From Bacteroidota bacterium (GTDB lineage Bacteria > Bacteroidota > Bacteroidia > Flavobacteriales > Flavobacteriaceae): a stretch of DNA of 64,000 nt. Made by a program: the position numbers and the translations under genes. Below the pieces are notes generated by a model that saw nothing but the letters and a program-made list of their open reading frames with translations, was not told the origin of the DNA and searched no databases. Each line of letters begins with the position of its first letter. Within the stretch, counting starts at the first letter, position 1. Where the stretch lies: NCBI GenBank assembly GCA_027592025.1, contig JAQCIQ010000007.1, positions 1-64,000 on the forward strand. The letters are read 5' to 3'. This document shows positions 45,391-54,487 of the stretch, piece after piece.

Positions 45391-48012
45391 TTATTGAATG
45401 ACAACCTTTTCGGTCAATTTAATCTGACCATTATCAACCGTCAGCACATAGAGTCCCGCTCCTAATTTGGAAGTATCAATTTGGAGGGGTCCGTCAAATT
45501 GCCCTGAGGTGTTATAAACAATCCTCCCTTGAAGGTCTGATATTGTAACTGTAGCATTCCCAAACTGATACAGGTTCAAGATGTGAACCACATCAGAGGC
45601 TGGATTAGGAAATATCTTAAGCTGATTGGTTCCGAATTCCCTAGAAGAGAGGACGCAATTCACTAGCGAAGGGTCGTTGCTTGGAGGCATGCTGAAATCC
45701 TCAACTTGATCAGTCCTTGAAAACCCTAAACCCTCACTGGCATTGAATCCCACTCCTCTATTGGCAAAAACTTCCCAGATCATGCATTGGTCTACACCTC
45801 CTGTTATGGCATTATCGGCAGCCAGAATGGCGTTTCTTCCAGCTACAAAGCCAGGACTACAGGATTGCAGTTTTAGTCCCTCAATGACAATTTGCATAAC
45901 CTTGTTGTTTCCACCTGTTCCGTTAAAAAGATCTGAATCAAACCCATATTTATCGATGTAAGCCCAAGTCAAATCCCATAAAATGGAGGCCCAAACAAAT
46001 CCGATGCCATGAGGTTCTGAGATATTGGTTACATCATTGGTGTCTGCGTAGGTGTAGTTGTTAACCGCAAAGTCGGTACTGTAAGGCGCAGGACGAATAC
46101 CATTGCCGTCAGTTGGCTGTCCTATGGCAAAAGTTCCTATCCCTGATATATCAGACCCTAAATCCCCTTCCTCCATGGTTATCATCAAAGCAAACCAATC
46201 TGACCAGCCTTCACCCATTTGTTCAGGATTATTCAAACATGAATTGACATTGGCTCCTCCAGCCAATCTCGTGGAAATTCCATGTCCATATTCATGAGCC
46301 ACTATGCCATTGTCAAAATCCCCATCTTGATTAAAAGGCCCCAAATTAAGTAATTCGCCACTTATAGTCTCTCCTCCTTCTAGAGCAGCTATTAAAGCCA
46401 TTCCATCAGCATTAGAAATCATAATTGAAGGTATGGTCACTGACCCTCCATCGGCGCCAGCTCCCATGGCTATAGGATTTCCAGCAACATTATTGATCAT
46501 TATTACAGCAATGGCACCTGCGTTTTGGGCGCTAAGAACTTTGAATCCAAATTCACAAGTTCCTCTTTTAATAACCGCAATATTTCCCGATAAAAAAGAT
46601 TGGTTCTGAATAGACTCACATGCGTCATAGGGATCTGGAAGTGTTTCGTCAAAAGCCAAGACCAAGTTACCAATTAACGGTACATCTGTTGGAACAGAGC
46701 CACCAAACGCCGCTTCAATCCCAGCATAGGAACCTGTAAGACTACCTCCTGGTATGGTCAAAAGCTCAGGGGCTGTTGCTGGAGACCACAAAAACATCTG
46801 CATACGACCATTCCCACCGTCTGGGGGTGTAGAAAAATTAGCATTATTAATACCGCTTCCATCTTGAGCCTCGGCTAGGACAAAATCGTTTTGTGCACCG
46901 CCGTTTCCGTAGTTATTTTGTTGAAAATTTCCGCTTGCCTCGTCAAATCCGTAATTGTACCAAACGTCGTGCATCATATTATTGACGTAAAACAAATTCG
47001 TTATCGCTGCGTCAAAATAACTATTGGCTTGACCTGACAAATCCAATGCAAAGTCAAAAGTCAAGTCGGATCCACCGTCAGGAGAATATCCCGGTTGATT
47101 GTTCCCCACTGAATCTTCGTAGGCATAAACGTTATTTCCTCTGGTTATTGTAAATTCCGCTCCGTCTACTCCATTAGTATCGTGCCATCCAAATGGTGAG
47201 GCAGTCAAATTTGCGGGATCAACGATCAATTGTCTGGAGCCGTGATTTGGACTTTCGACAGGCAGGGGATATACTCTGTACTGTGAACCATCTGCAGAAT
47301 GAAATTTTTGAGAATCTAGAAAGTCGAACTGTGGTTGTTTGGTAAAACTTGTTGCATCTGGGGTATGAAATTGACAGTTGATGATATTGTCATACGAATT
47401 GAGCACTGCTCCCGTTTGAGCATCAATAATAGCGCTCCACCAGTGAGCGTGATGTTTAAGCTCGATGTTTAGGCTCCAAGACAATCTCAACCCGACTTCT
47501 GAAGGATAAAATACCAAACTCACCGGAATGTTCTTGTCCGACAGAGAAGGTGCCGAAAAGCTGAAATTGGATCCATCAATACTCTGAAGAAGGAGGTCTG
47601 AAGGAATTTCCAATTGGAAATACTCAAGTAACTTTGAAATGGCTTGTCTTGGCTGCAATACTGGGTCTAAACTGTTAAAAGTTGATTGAACATTAGGAGC
47701 CAGAGTATTTGCTGCATTGAATATTCTGCCATTTTTTATTCCTATAGTAACTATGGCATTGAAAATCGGAATATTATTAAAGTACTGTTGAGCATAGACA
47801 TGGCTAATGGACGTTTTGGCGTCATAATGAGAGGAGATCACCATTAACTCGTCCAAGTCTTCCGGACTGAGCTGCCATTGATCCTTATTTTGAAGCAGAA
47901 AGGAATGAATTTGAGAACCGTTTACACTTTCAAGGAGCGGAGTTTGAGAAAATATTAAATTAACAGAAAAAAATAAAACTGAATAAAGTGATTTTAAAGT
48001 AAGATTATTCAT
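45391..48012 (-). CDS. M36 (fungalysin) metallopeptidase with T9SS sorting domain, copy B
   Basis: A secreted zinc endopeptidase of about 873 residues, paralogous to copy A along its whole length. It has a Sec signal ending NLIFS-Q, the FTP-type propeptide (SHVYAQQYFNNIPIFNA), the M36 domain with HEYGHG (residue ~571) and EGWSDWF, the inserted PA domain (CESIQNQSFLSG, AVIKRGTCEFGFK), and a type A sorting domain ending KLTEKVVIQ. I place the start at the ATG at 48012; the frame from 48039 begins inside a palindrome that overlaps the -7 box. It lies 147 nt upstream of copy A, and dgt precedes it. Confidence 0.92.
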   Translation of the reverse strand: MNNLTLKSLYSVLFFSVNLIFSQTPLLESVNGSQIHSFLLQNKDQWQLSPEDLDELMVISSHYDAKTSISHVYAQQYFNNIPIFNAIVTIGIKNGRIFNAANTLAPNVQSTFNSLDPVLQPRQAISKLLEYFQLEIPSDLLLQSIDGSNFSFSAPSLSDKNIPVSLVFYPSEVGLRLSWSLNIELKHHAHWWSAIIDAQTGAVLNSYDNIINCQFHTPDATSFTKQPQFDFLDSQKFHSADGSQYRVYPLPVESPNHGSRQLIVDPANLTASPFGWHDTNGVDGAEFTITRGNNVYAYEDSVGNNQPGYSPDGGSDLTFDFALDLSGQANSYFDAAITNLFYVNNMMHDVWYNYGFDEASGNFQQNNYGNGGAQNDFVLAEAQDGSGINNANFSTPPDGGNGRMQMFLWSPATAPELLTIPGGSLTGSYAGIEAAFGGSVPTDVPLIGNLVLAFDETLPDPYDACESIQNQSFLSGNIAVIKRGTCEFGFKVLSAQNAGAIAVIMINNVAGNPIAMGAGADGGSVTIPSIMISNADGMALIAALEGGETISGELLNLGPFNQDGDFDNGIVAHEYGHGISTRLAGGANVNSCLNNPEQMGEGWSDWFALMITMEEGDLGSDISGIGTFAIGQPTDGNGIRPAPYSTDFAVNNYTYADTNDVTNISEPHGIGFVWASILWDLTWAYIDKYGFDSDLFNGTGGNNKVMQIVIEGLKLQSCSPGFVAGRNAILAADNAITGGVDQCMIWEVFANRGVGFNASEGLGFSRTDQVEDFSMPPSNDPSLVNCVLSSREFGTNQLKIFPNPASDVVHILNLYQFGNATVTISDLQGRIVYNTSGQFDGPLQIDTSKLGAGLYVLTVDNGQIKLTEKVVIQ

Positions 48013-48019
48013 AGAGTAG

Positions 48020-48044
48020 GTTTTGATAAATTTTATCAAAACTA
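48020..48044 (-). promoter_or_regulatory. Palindrome overlapping the -7 box of M36 copy B
   Basis: GTTTTGATAA-ATT-TTATCAAAAC (48020-48042) is a perfect inverted repeat with 10-bp arms. On the minus strand its edge forms TAGTTTTG (48044-48037), an exact TAnnTTTG box 24 nt upstream of the start codon at 48012. No T run follows, so an operator is more likely than a terminator for dgt. Confidence 0.45.
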
Positions 48045-48061
48045 AGAAAATAATTTAATTT

Positions 48062-49396
48062 TTAAAATTTCAATCCTTTTAACGTGTTGTAAGTCATTAC
48101 CGCTTGGCTGTCCGACATAATTGCAACATGACCACAAACTGAAATAAGCTGCTCATATAGGCCTACATCATGAGACCTGATTGCTTCAGGCAATGTTTTC
48201 AATATGAGGTGTTCATATTGAGAGCAGTCGTTAGAATTAAACTGAACTAAGGCGCTGCAATAAACCGAAAGAAGATGAGTCAAAACTTCATAGCCCGCAA
48301 TTTCCTTATCAACTACCTCAGGAGACTGATACATGTTTTGAATGCTCAAATTCTTTATATCGGTTATTTGAGCTTCATACTTGCACTTGTCCAATAAACC
48401 AATTGAGTATTTTCCAGAAAGAATGCCTTCTTCATTGGACATAAAAACATCAACAGCTTCGTCAATTAGAGCGCCAATAGCAAGTGCGCGGAGATAACTC
48501 ACTCGGTCTTTGGTGATCTTCATACTGTTGTAGGTTTGAATATTCATTTTGTCCTTCACCAATTTAATCAGGTACTCGAGAGCATAAGATTCCTCTATCC
48601 ACCCACAGTTGATAGCATCTTCGAAATCGATGATTGTATAGCAAATGTCATCTGCTGCCTCTACCAAAAAAGCTAAAGGGTGGCGATAAACATGAGATGT
48701 GGTTTCATCTGACAGACCCAAGTCAATCACCAGTGATTTAAAAAATTCTGACTCAGACTGAAAAACTCCAAATTTCTTGTGAGCGATGTGAGCAGTTGGT
48801 TGTTTTGGAAGTGACTCTTTAGGATATTTAATGAATGCCCCAAGAGTTGCATAACTGAGTCTCAAACCCCCAGGTCGCCCAGGTCGATGTTCGGTCAAAA
48901 TTCTGAATCCATTTGCATTGCCCTCAAAATCACACAAATCTTGAAACTGAGCATCTGTTAATTGTACTTTAAATTGTTGGCCCTCTCCTTTATTAAAATA
49001 CCTTCCAATGGCCTTTTCTCCAGAGTGGCCAAAAGGAGGATTGCCAATGTCATGGGCCAAAGCGGCTGCAGAAACAATAGCTCCGAAATCGTGGATTTGA
49101 AATCCATGAATATTCTGTAGGTGCGGGTAACGTTCCAATATTCTTTGGCCAACTTGACGCCCTAAAGAACGACCTACTACGCTTACTTCAAGACTATGGG
49201 TCAATCGGGTGTGGACAAAGTCCCGACGTGACAAAGGCACCACCTGGGTTTTGTCTTGCAAGCTTCTGAATTCGCTAGAAAAAATGATTCTATCGTAATC
49301 TACTTCAAAACCCAATCGGGTTTGGTCTTGTTCTTTTCGAATTCTTTTATGCGTGTCTCCATAGCGCTTGAGTGACAAAAGATCTTCCCAATTCAT
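48062..49396 (-). CDS. dgt: Deoxyguanosinetriphosphate triphosphohydrolase (dGTPase)
   Basis: A 444-residue HD-domain enzyme that splits dGTP to deoxyguanosine and triphosphate. The HD metal ligands are visible: FVHTRLTHSLEVSVVGRSLG supplies the first histidine, ALAHDIGNPPFGHSGE the HD pair, and EAADDICYTIIDFEDA the last aspartate. FSSEFRSLQDKTQV and RILTEHRPGRPGGLRL are family segments. Length matches the longer dGTPase type. With nrdAB and dCMP deaminase also in the window, it belongs to dNTP pool control. It is 49 nt upstream of M36 copy B on the same strand. Confidence 0.93.
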   Translation of the reverse strand: MNWEDLLSLKRYGDTHKRIRKEQDQTRLGFEVDYDRIIFSSEFRSLQDKTQVVPLSRRDFVHTRLTHSLEVSVVGRSLGRQVGQRILERYPHLQNIHGFQIHDFGAIVSAAALAHDIGNPPFGHSGEKAIGRYFNKGEGQQFKVQLTDAQFQDLCDFEGNANGFRILTEHRPGRPGGLRLSYATLGAFIKYPKESLPKQPTAHIAHKKFGVFQSESEFFKSLVIDLGLSDETTSHVYRHPLAFLVEAADDICYTIIDFEDAINCGWIEESYALEYLIKLVKDKMNIQTYNSMKITKDRVSYLRALAIGALIDEAVDVFMSNEEGILSGKYSIGLLDKCKYEAQITDIKNLSIQNMYQSPEVVDKEIAGYEVLTHLLSVYCSALVQFNSNDCSQYEHLILKTLPEAIRSHDVGLYEQLISVCGHVAIMSDSQAVMTYNTLKGLKF

Positions 49397-49614
49397 ATCA
49401 AAAATTTGATCCGAATTTACTAATAATCAATCAACTGTCCTAGACATAACATTCAATTATTGCAGAGCCAATGTTTCTTTAGAGTAAAGCGATTGAGCGC
49501 CTTCGGAAATCGGCACAACATTAATTTAACATCATATTAATGTTTTGATAATTATTAAGACATGTTCAGTTAACATTGATGAAAGTAATTTGTTGCAAAT
49601 AAAAAAATAATAAA

Positions 49615-50847
49615 ATGAAAAGATTTTTAACACTTACATTTATCTCTTTAGTTACAATTTCTTGCTCGTCCGACGACGCTCCCATTGTTCCTGTTGATCC
49701 TACAGATCCCAATTCAAATATTGTCAATGTATCGGGTGCCATCAGTTCGGATGCCACTTGGACAAGTGCCAATATTTATGTTTTAAATCAGAAAGTTGTG
49801 GTCACCAACGGCGCTACTTTGACAATTCAAGCTGGAACAATCATAAAAGGCAAGCCTGGGCAAGGTTCGTTGGCGTCAGCATTGATCGTGGCTCGTGATG
49901 GTAAAATCAATGCAGTTGGAACTGCTGCTCAACCTATTATCTTCACGTCAGAGATTGACAACATTGCAGTTGGACAAACTGCTGGGACTAACTTAACCGT
50001 TAACGACCGTGGTCTATGGGGCGGACTTATCATCCTTGGCAATGCTCCAGGATCATTTTCCAACGATGTGGTAGAAGTACAAATTGAAGGAGTGCCTGCC
50101 GATGACGCTTATGGAAGATACGGCGGAACTGACAGTGCTGATAACTCGGGTACCCTTAAATATATCTCTATAAGACACGGTGGAGCTTTGATTGGTGAAG
50201 GCAATGAAATCAATGGTTTAACTTTAGGCTGTGTTGGTTCTGGAACTACCATTGACCATATTGAAGTCATAGGAAATGTCGATGATGGCATTGAATTTTT
50301 CGGGGGTTCTGTGAACGTCACCAACGCTCTAGTTTGGGGAGCAGGAGACGATGGTTTAGACTTTGACCAGGCCTATTCAGGAACAATTTCAAACGCCTTA
50401 GTAGTTCTAGGAGACGTATCCGATCATGCTTTAGAAATTGACGGTCCTGAGGGCTCAATGACTGGATCATTCACACTTGAAAATGTCACCCTTATCGGCA
50501 ACCTGACTACTGCAGACGGAGAATACGCCGATTACCGTTCGAACGCTATGGGCACCACCAGAAATGTTTACGCCTATGGGTTTAAATCGAGCTCAGACAT
50601 AGAGTTAGACAACGACGGGGTTGCTAATAACTATAATAATGGCTTGCTTTTGTTTGAAAACTTTCAAATAGCAGTTCCAGAAGGGACAACCATATCAAAT
50701 ATTTTCAATAATAAAGCTGAGACTGTTTCGACCCCAACTTTCGGAACTGAAGGTACTTCAGTAGTCATTGGAAGTCAGACTACAGGAGCCAATCTTGGTC
50801 TATTTAGCTGGTCTTTTACTTCCCTCACAGGTGGATTTGAATTGTAA
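49615..50847 (+). CDS. Surface lipoprotein with right-handed beta-helix-like repeats
   Basis: A 410-residue lipoprotein: the signal ends VTIS-C-SSDD, and the acidic residues after the cysteine fit surface export in Bacteroidota. The rest is rich in Gly, Asn, Asp and Val with a repetitive strand-turn pattern (NGATLTIQAGTIIKG, RGLWGGLIILGNAP, TLKYISIRHGGALIGEGNEINGL, IDHIEVIGNVDDGIEFFGG), typical of parallel beta-helix proteins. I recognise no enzyme signature. It is followed, after a terminator-like hairpin, by a TonB-dependent receptor; both may handle the same unknown ligand. Confidence 0.7.
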   Translation: MKRFLTLTFISLVTISCSSDDAPIVPVDPTDPNSNIVNVSGAISSDATWTSANIYVLNQKVVVTNGATLTIQAGTIIKGKPGQGSLASALIVARDGKINAVGTAAQPIIFTSEIDNIAVGQTAGTNLTVNDRGLWGGLIILGNAPGSFSNDVVEVQIEGVPADDAYGRYGGTDSADNSGTLKYISIRHGGALIGEGNEINGLTLGCVGSGTTIDHIEVIGNVDDGIEFFGGSVNVTNALVWGAGDDGLDFDQAYSGTISNALVVLGDVSDHALEIDGPEGSMTGSFTLENVTLIGNLTTADGEYADYRSNAMGTTRNVYAYGFKSSSDIELDNDGVANNYNNGLLLFENFQIAVPEGTTISNIFNNKAETVSTPTFGTEGTSVVIGSQTTGANLGLFSWSFTSLTGGFEL

Positions 50848-50880
50848 TATCATTAATTAGTCAAACATCAAAAGTGTCGA

Positions 50881-50908
50881 AGCAACCGCCTCAACAGGCG
50901 GTTGTTTT
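50881..50908 (+). terminator. Terminator-like hairpin between the lipoprotein and TonB-receptor genes
   Basis: CAACCGCCT and AGGCGGTTG form a 9-bp stem with loop CAAC, extended by a G-U and an A-T pair, and followed by TTTT (50905-50908). It starts 34 nt after the lipoprotein stop and ends 20 nt before the receptor ATG. It probably makes the lipoprotein more abundant than the receptor. Confidence 0.65.
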
Positions 50909-50927
50909 AGCATATAATAACTTGAAC

Positions 50928-53753
50928 ATGAAAAAAACCTTTTTTGGAATATTGCTTCTCACTACTTTAAGTGTTGCGTCACAAACGGGCAGGGTCATAG
51001 GTCAAATTAACGACGGGGAATTCAACGAGGCCATGGCGTTTGTCTCTGTACTGGTCAAAAACACCACTACAGGTGTTTCGTCAGACTTTGATGGCAACTA
51101 TGTTCTGGAGCTCGACGAGGGTATTTATACCTTAGTTTTTTCCTACGTGGGGTACTCCGTTGTAGAAATTACGGAGGTCAATGTGGAAGCTGGACAAGAA
51201 ACTATTGTCAACACTACTTTGTTTCCAAATTCTCTCGAAACGGTTTTAATTTCAACAACTGCTCGTCAAAACACGGCCACTGCCATACTGAGTTTACAAA
51301 AAGAATCTGTCACTTTACTCGACGGCTTGTCCATTGAAAGTATCAATAAAACTGGGGCTGGCGATGTAGCTGGGGCAATCAAAAACGTGCCTGGAGTATC
51401 GGTTGAAGGCGGCAAGTATGTTTATGTCAGAGGGCTTGGAGATCGCTATACCAAAACAATGCTCAACGGTATGGACGTTCCAGGATTGGATCCAGACCGA
51501 AACAGCCTACAATTGGACATTTTTCCTACAAATATTTTGGACAATTTAATAGTGGTAAAATCCGCATCAGCTGAATATCCTTCAGACTTTACAGGAGGAA
51601 TCGTTGACATTGTAACCAAAGATTTTCCGTCAAAAGCCTCCCATAGTATTTCATTTGGAACGGGTTATAATTCTAGCATGCATTTCCAAGACAATTTTTT
51701 GAGCTACAAAGGGTCTTCTACGGACGCGTTGGGATTCGACAACGGACAACGCAATCGACCAATTAGCCGTTATCAACCCATTCCTGGGACCTTTGAAAAC
51801 AATTCAGCCCTGACTACACTGACCAATTTATTCGACAAGCAATTGGCAGCCAACAGTGGAACCAGTTCGAATGATTTCAGTTTTGGGTTTACCACTGGCA
51901 ATCAATTCAATCTCAAGAATGACAAACAGTGGGGCTATCAATTGGCATCATCTTACAATAATGAAACTGTATTTTACCGCAATAGAATTGACGGAACTTA
52001 TCAAAAAGATCCCGATTCGAGTGTACTTGAACCTATTGCCACGCGCACTACAGTCGGAAATGAAGGCATTAAATCCGTGCTCTGGAACTTTATGGCAGGG
52101 CTGGTATACAAGGGTCAAAAATCCAAGTACAAATTGAACCTCATTCACATCCAAAACGGCGAATCTTCGGCGGGTTATTTCGAGCAAGCCTTGTCACAAG
52201 ACGGTGTAGGAGGGGGTGGTTTTGAGACTATCTTCAAAGATGCATTGCTCTACACTCAACGGTCTGTGACGAGTGCTCTTTTGGGAGGAAAACATTCTGG
52301 AGAGGGCGATTGGGTCATCGAGTGGAAGGTAGCTCCCACATTAAACGTAGTTTTGGACAAGGACCATCGAATCACGCCTCTAAGGTACACTCAAGAAGGC
52401 AGTTATGTTATCAGTCCGAGTGCTTCGAGTTTTCCTATCAGAATTTGGCGTGAATTATTGGAGTTCAACGGCGCTTCCAAAATCGATTTCCTAAACAAAA
52501 CAAAACTATTTGAACGTCCTGCCAAGTTGAAGTTTGGTGCTGGCCTAACGTACAAAAAACGAGAGTTCAAAACCGATGATTTCACTTTCAATTCTACTAC
52601 TCAAATAGTAGAAGATGGCAATTCGAACAACTTACTAGCAGAAAACAATCTTTGGACAACAGCGAATCAGTCTGGAACATTTCTTGTCTATGGGGACAGC
52701 TACGACCCAGCAAACAGTTATGACGGAGAACAAATTATTGGAAGTGTATACAGTTCGGCTGAATTTAAACTGTCAGACCATTTCAATGTTGTGGCTGGCC
52801 TAAGACTGGAATCGTTCCAATCGTTATACTCTGGACTTGACAAAAATCAAGATACCAATGTTTATGATTATTTGGATCGCGCCAAGGTCATTGAAAAGGT
52901 GAATCTTTTTCCATCGCTCAATTTGATCTACAATCTGTCGGACGAGACTAATATCCGAGGTTCTGTGTCCCAAACCACAGCTCGCCCTTCTTTTAAGGAA
53001 GCCTCTAGCGCTCAAGTTTTTGATCCCATCACCAATCGCCTGTTTATAGGCAATCTCAACCTTAAACCTTCCTACATTACCAATGTCGATTTGCGCTATG
53101 AAAATTTTGGAGAGCAAGGTCAAATGTATGCATTGAGTGCATTTTACAAGAATTTTAGAGATCCCATAGAGCTCACCTTTTTCAAAACAGCGCCAGATCA
53201 GCTTACACCGCAGAATTTGGGCAATTCAATGGTTTTCGGTATCGAAGCAGAGTTTAGGAAAAACCTTGGTTTTATTATCGAGGAGTTCAAACACCTTCAA
53301 TTCAATTTAAATGTATCCCTTATTGAGTCTCAATTGAACATGTCCGAAAGTGAATACCAACGGCGTTTGCTTGCCGCTCGAGATGGAGAAACCATTGAAA
53401 AAAACAGACAGTTACAGGGTCAAGCGCCATTCCTAATCAATTCTGGTTTGGACTATTCTAACCCCGACAATGGCTTTCAAATCGGTGTTTTTTTCAACGT
53501 TCAGGGAGAGTCACTAGAGGTGGTTGGAACTGGTATAGTTCCTGATGTTTATTCTCAGCCATTCATGGGACTTAATGCCACGGCGAGTAAAACTTTTGGA
53601 TCAAAAAACAACTCTAAGATCAGTTTGAAAATGACCAACTTGCTCAATGAGAAAAGAGAAAGTGTTTATCAATCCTTTGGAGCGCAGAGTCAATTGTTTT
53701 CTCAAAGACAGCCAAGAAGTTCATTGGCTTTGTCCTATGGGCTAAGTTTTTAA
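50928..53753 (+). CDS. TonB-dependent outer-membrane receptor
   Basis: A receptor of about 941 residues. The start is the ATG at 50928, which gives a clean signal peptide (MKKTFFGILLLTTLSVAS-Q); the frame open from 50874 merely runs through the upstream hairpin. Residues ~20-105 are a carboxypeptidase-regulatory-like domain (SSDFDGNYVLELDEGIYTLVFSYVGY). The plug follows (GAGDVAGAIKNVPGVSVEGGKYVYVRGLGDRY), then the 22-strand barrel ending SSLALSYGLSF. No SusD partner or TonB box is obvious. Its neighbour is the beta-helix lipoprotein. The ligand is unknown. Confidence 0.88.
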   Translation: MKKTFFGILLLTTLSVASQTGRVIGQINDGEFNEAMAFVSVLVKNTTTGVSSDFDGNYVLELDEGIYTLVFSYVGYSVVEITEVNVEAGQETIVNTTLFPNSLETVLISTTARQNTATAILSLQKESVTLLDGLSIESINKTGAGDVAGAIKNVPGVSVEGGKYVYVRGLGDRYTKTMLNGMDVPGLDPDRNSLQLDIFPTNILDNLIVVKSASAEYPSDFTGGIVDIVTKDFPSKASHSISFGTGYNSSMHFQDNFLSYKGSSTDALGFDNGQRNRPISRYQPIPGTFENNSALTTLTNLFDKQLAANSGTSSNDFSFGFTTGNQFNLKNDKQWGYQLASSYNNETVFYRNRIDGTYQKDPDSSVLEPIATRTTVGNEGIKSVLWNFMAGLVYKGQKSKYKLNLIHIQNGESSAGYFEQALSQDGVGGGGFETIFKDALLYTQRSVTSALLGGKHSGEGDWVIEWKVAPTLNVVLDKDHRITPLRYTQEGSYVISPSASSFPIRIWRELLEFNGASKIDFLNKTKLFERPAKLKFGAGLTYKKREFKTDDFTFNSTTQIVEDGNSNNLLAENNLWTTANQSGTFLVYGDSYDPANSYDGEQIIGSVYSSAEFKLSDHFNVVAGLRLESFQSLYSGLDKNQDTNVYDYLDRAKVIEKVNLFPSLNLIYNLSDETNIRGSVSQTTARPSFKEASSAQVFDPITNRLFIGNLNLKPSYITNVDLRYENFGEQGQMYALSAFYKNFRDPIELTFFKTAPDQLTPQNLGNSMVFGIEAEFRKNLGFIIEEFKHLQFNLNVSLIESQLNMSESEYQRRLLAARDGETIEKNRQLQGQAPFLINSGLDYSNPDNGFQIGVFFNVQGESLEVVGTGIVPDVYSQPFMGLNATASKTFGSKNNSKISLKMTNLLNEKRESVYQSFGAQSQLFSQRQPRSSLALSYGLSF

Positions 53754-53929
53754 AGCCCGCTCATGGAAAAGGTGTCGTCGCTTTGACAAGCCTCTTTCAT
53801 GGCCTTGTAGGCTCTTTTAAAGATAGATAATTCATAGACTGGCCTAGGCAAATTTGAAGTCAAAAGAGACTCACTCAGATCAATATACTGACGTCTAGCA
53901 TGGTAAATGGAGTATGTAGGAACAGTCAT
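53750..53929 (-). CDS. Small hypothetical protein (59 aa)
   Basis: An ORF from the ATG at 53929 encodes a 59-residue polar, helical-looking protein starting MTVPTYSIYHARRQY. No family is recognised and there is no signal peptide or TM segment. It begins 33 nt after the GIY-YIG stop on the same strand, and its stop overlaps the receptor stop on the other strand. The frame extends upstream to 54019, overlapping the GIY-YIG gene. It may be a real small gene or a chance ORF. Confidence 0.3.
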   Translation of the reverse strand: MTVPTYSIYHARRQYIDLSESLLTSNLPRPVYELSIFKRAYKAMKEACQSDDTFSMSGL

Positions 53930-53961
53930 GGCAAACAATTGGATAGCTTGGGAACTAAGCC

Positions 53962-54252
53962 CTAAGTTAACCAATATTTTGGCAAATCCTTCCAAGTTGG
54001 ATCCATTTTTTCGATCCATTTGACGATTTGATTTAGGCTAGACTTTGTCATTGCATCTCGGCGCAACAGGGCATCTCCTTCAAAAACATATTTTTCGTAA
54101 TAGACCAATGTCTTACATTCCTTTGGCCACGATTTATCCTCACAGTAATTGTTAGAGTGATTCTCTATTTGTGACTTAATGTCCGTAGTGTATCCAAAGT
54201 AAAATCTGGAGTGTTCCTTGTTAGTCAATATGTAGGCGCATGGATTTTTCAT
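53962..54252 (-). CDS. GIY-YIG domain protein
   Basis: A 96-residue single-domain GIY-YIG (UvrC-like/URI) protein. The core motif appears as AYILTNKEHSRFYFGYTTDI, where the family has G-I-Y and Y-I-G-like positions; LVYYEKYVFEGDALLRRDAMTK carries the usual E-x-x-x-A-xx-R-E-like helix, and KWIEKMDP closes the domain. The first motif is atypical (AYI and FYF-G). Such small proteins are widespread in Bacteroidota as putative nucleases of unclear role. It stands between the TonB receptor and the broken OmpA gene. Confidence 0.75.
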   Translation of the reverse strand: MKNPCAYILTNKEHSRFYFGYTTDIKSQIENHSNNYCEDKSWPKECKTLVYYEKYVFEGDALLRRDAMTKSSLNQIVKWIEKMDPTWKDLPKYWLT

Positions 54253-54487
54253 GAGCTCAGGGATTGAAATGAAAATAATCGTTTAGTAAATTTAATCAAC
54301 CAAAATTAGGCTAGGTATTATTGAAAAACAATGATATAGGCTAATCTTGTTTCTCTGGTTTCAAAGGACTAAAAACCACTAAGGCCAATAGATTTCCCAT
54401 GATCAGTGGATCAGTATAATATAAAGGCATGTTAATCTGTGCTAAAAAAATATCAAAATTGAAGCCTGAAATCGGGAATCTCAGAAA

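Noticed and set aside
50874-50927. Longer N terminus of the TonB-dependent receptor
   Set aside because: The frame runs through a terminator hairpin; the ATG at 50928 gives a proper signal peptide.
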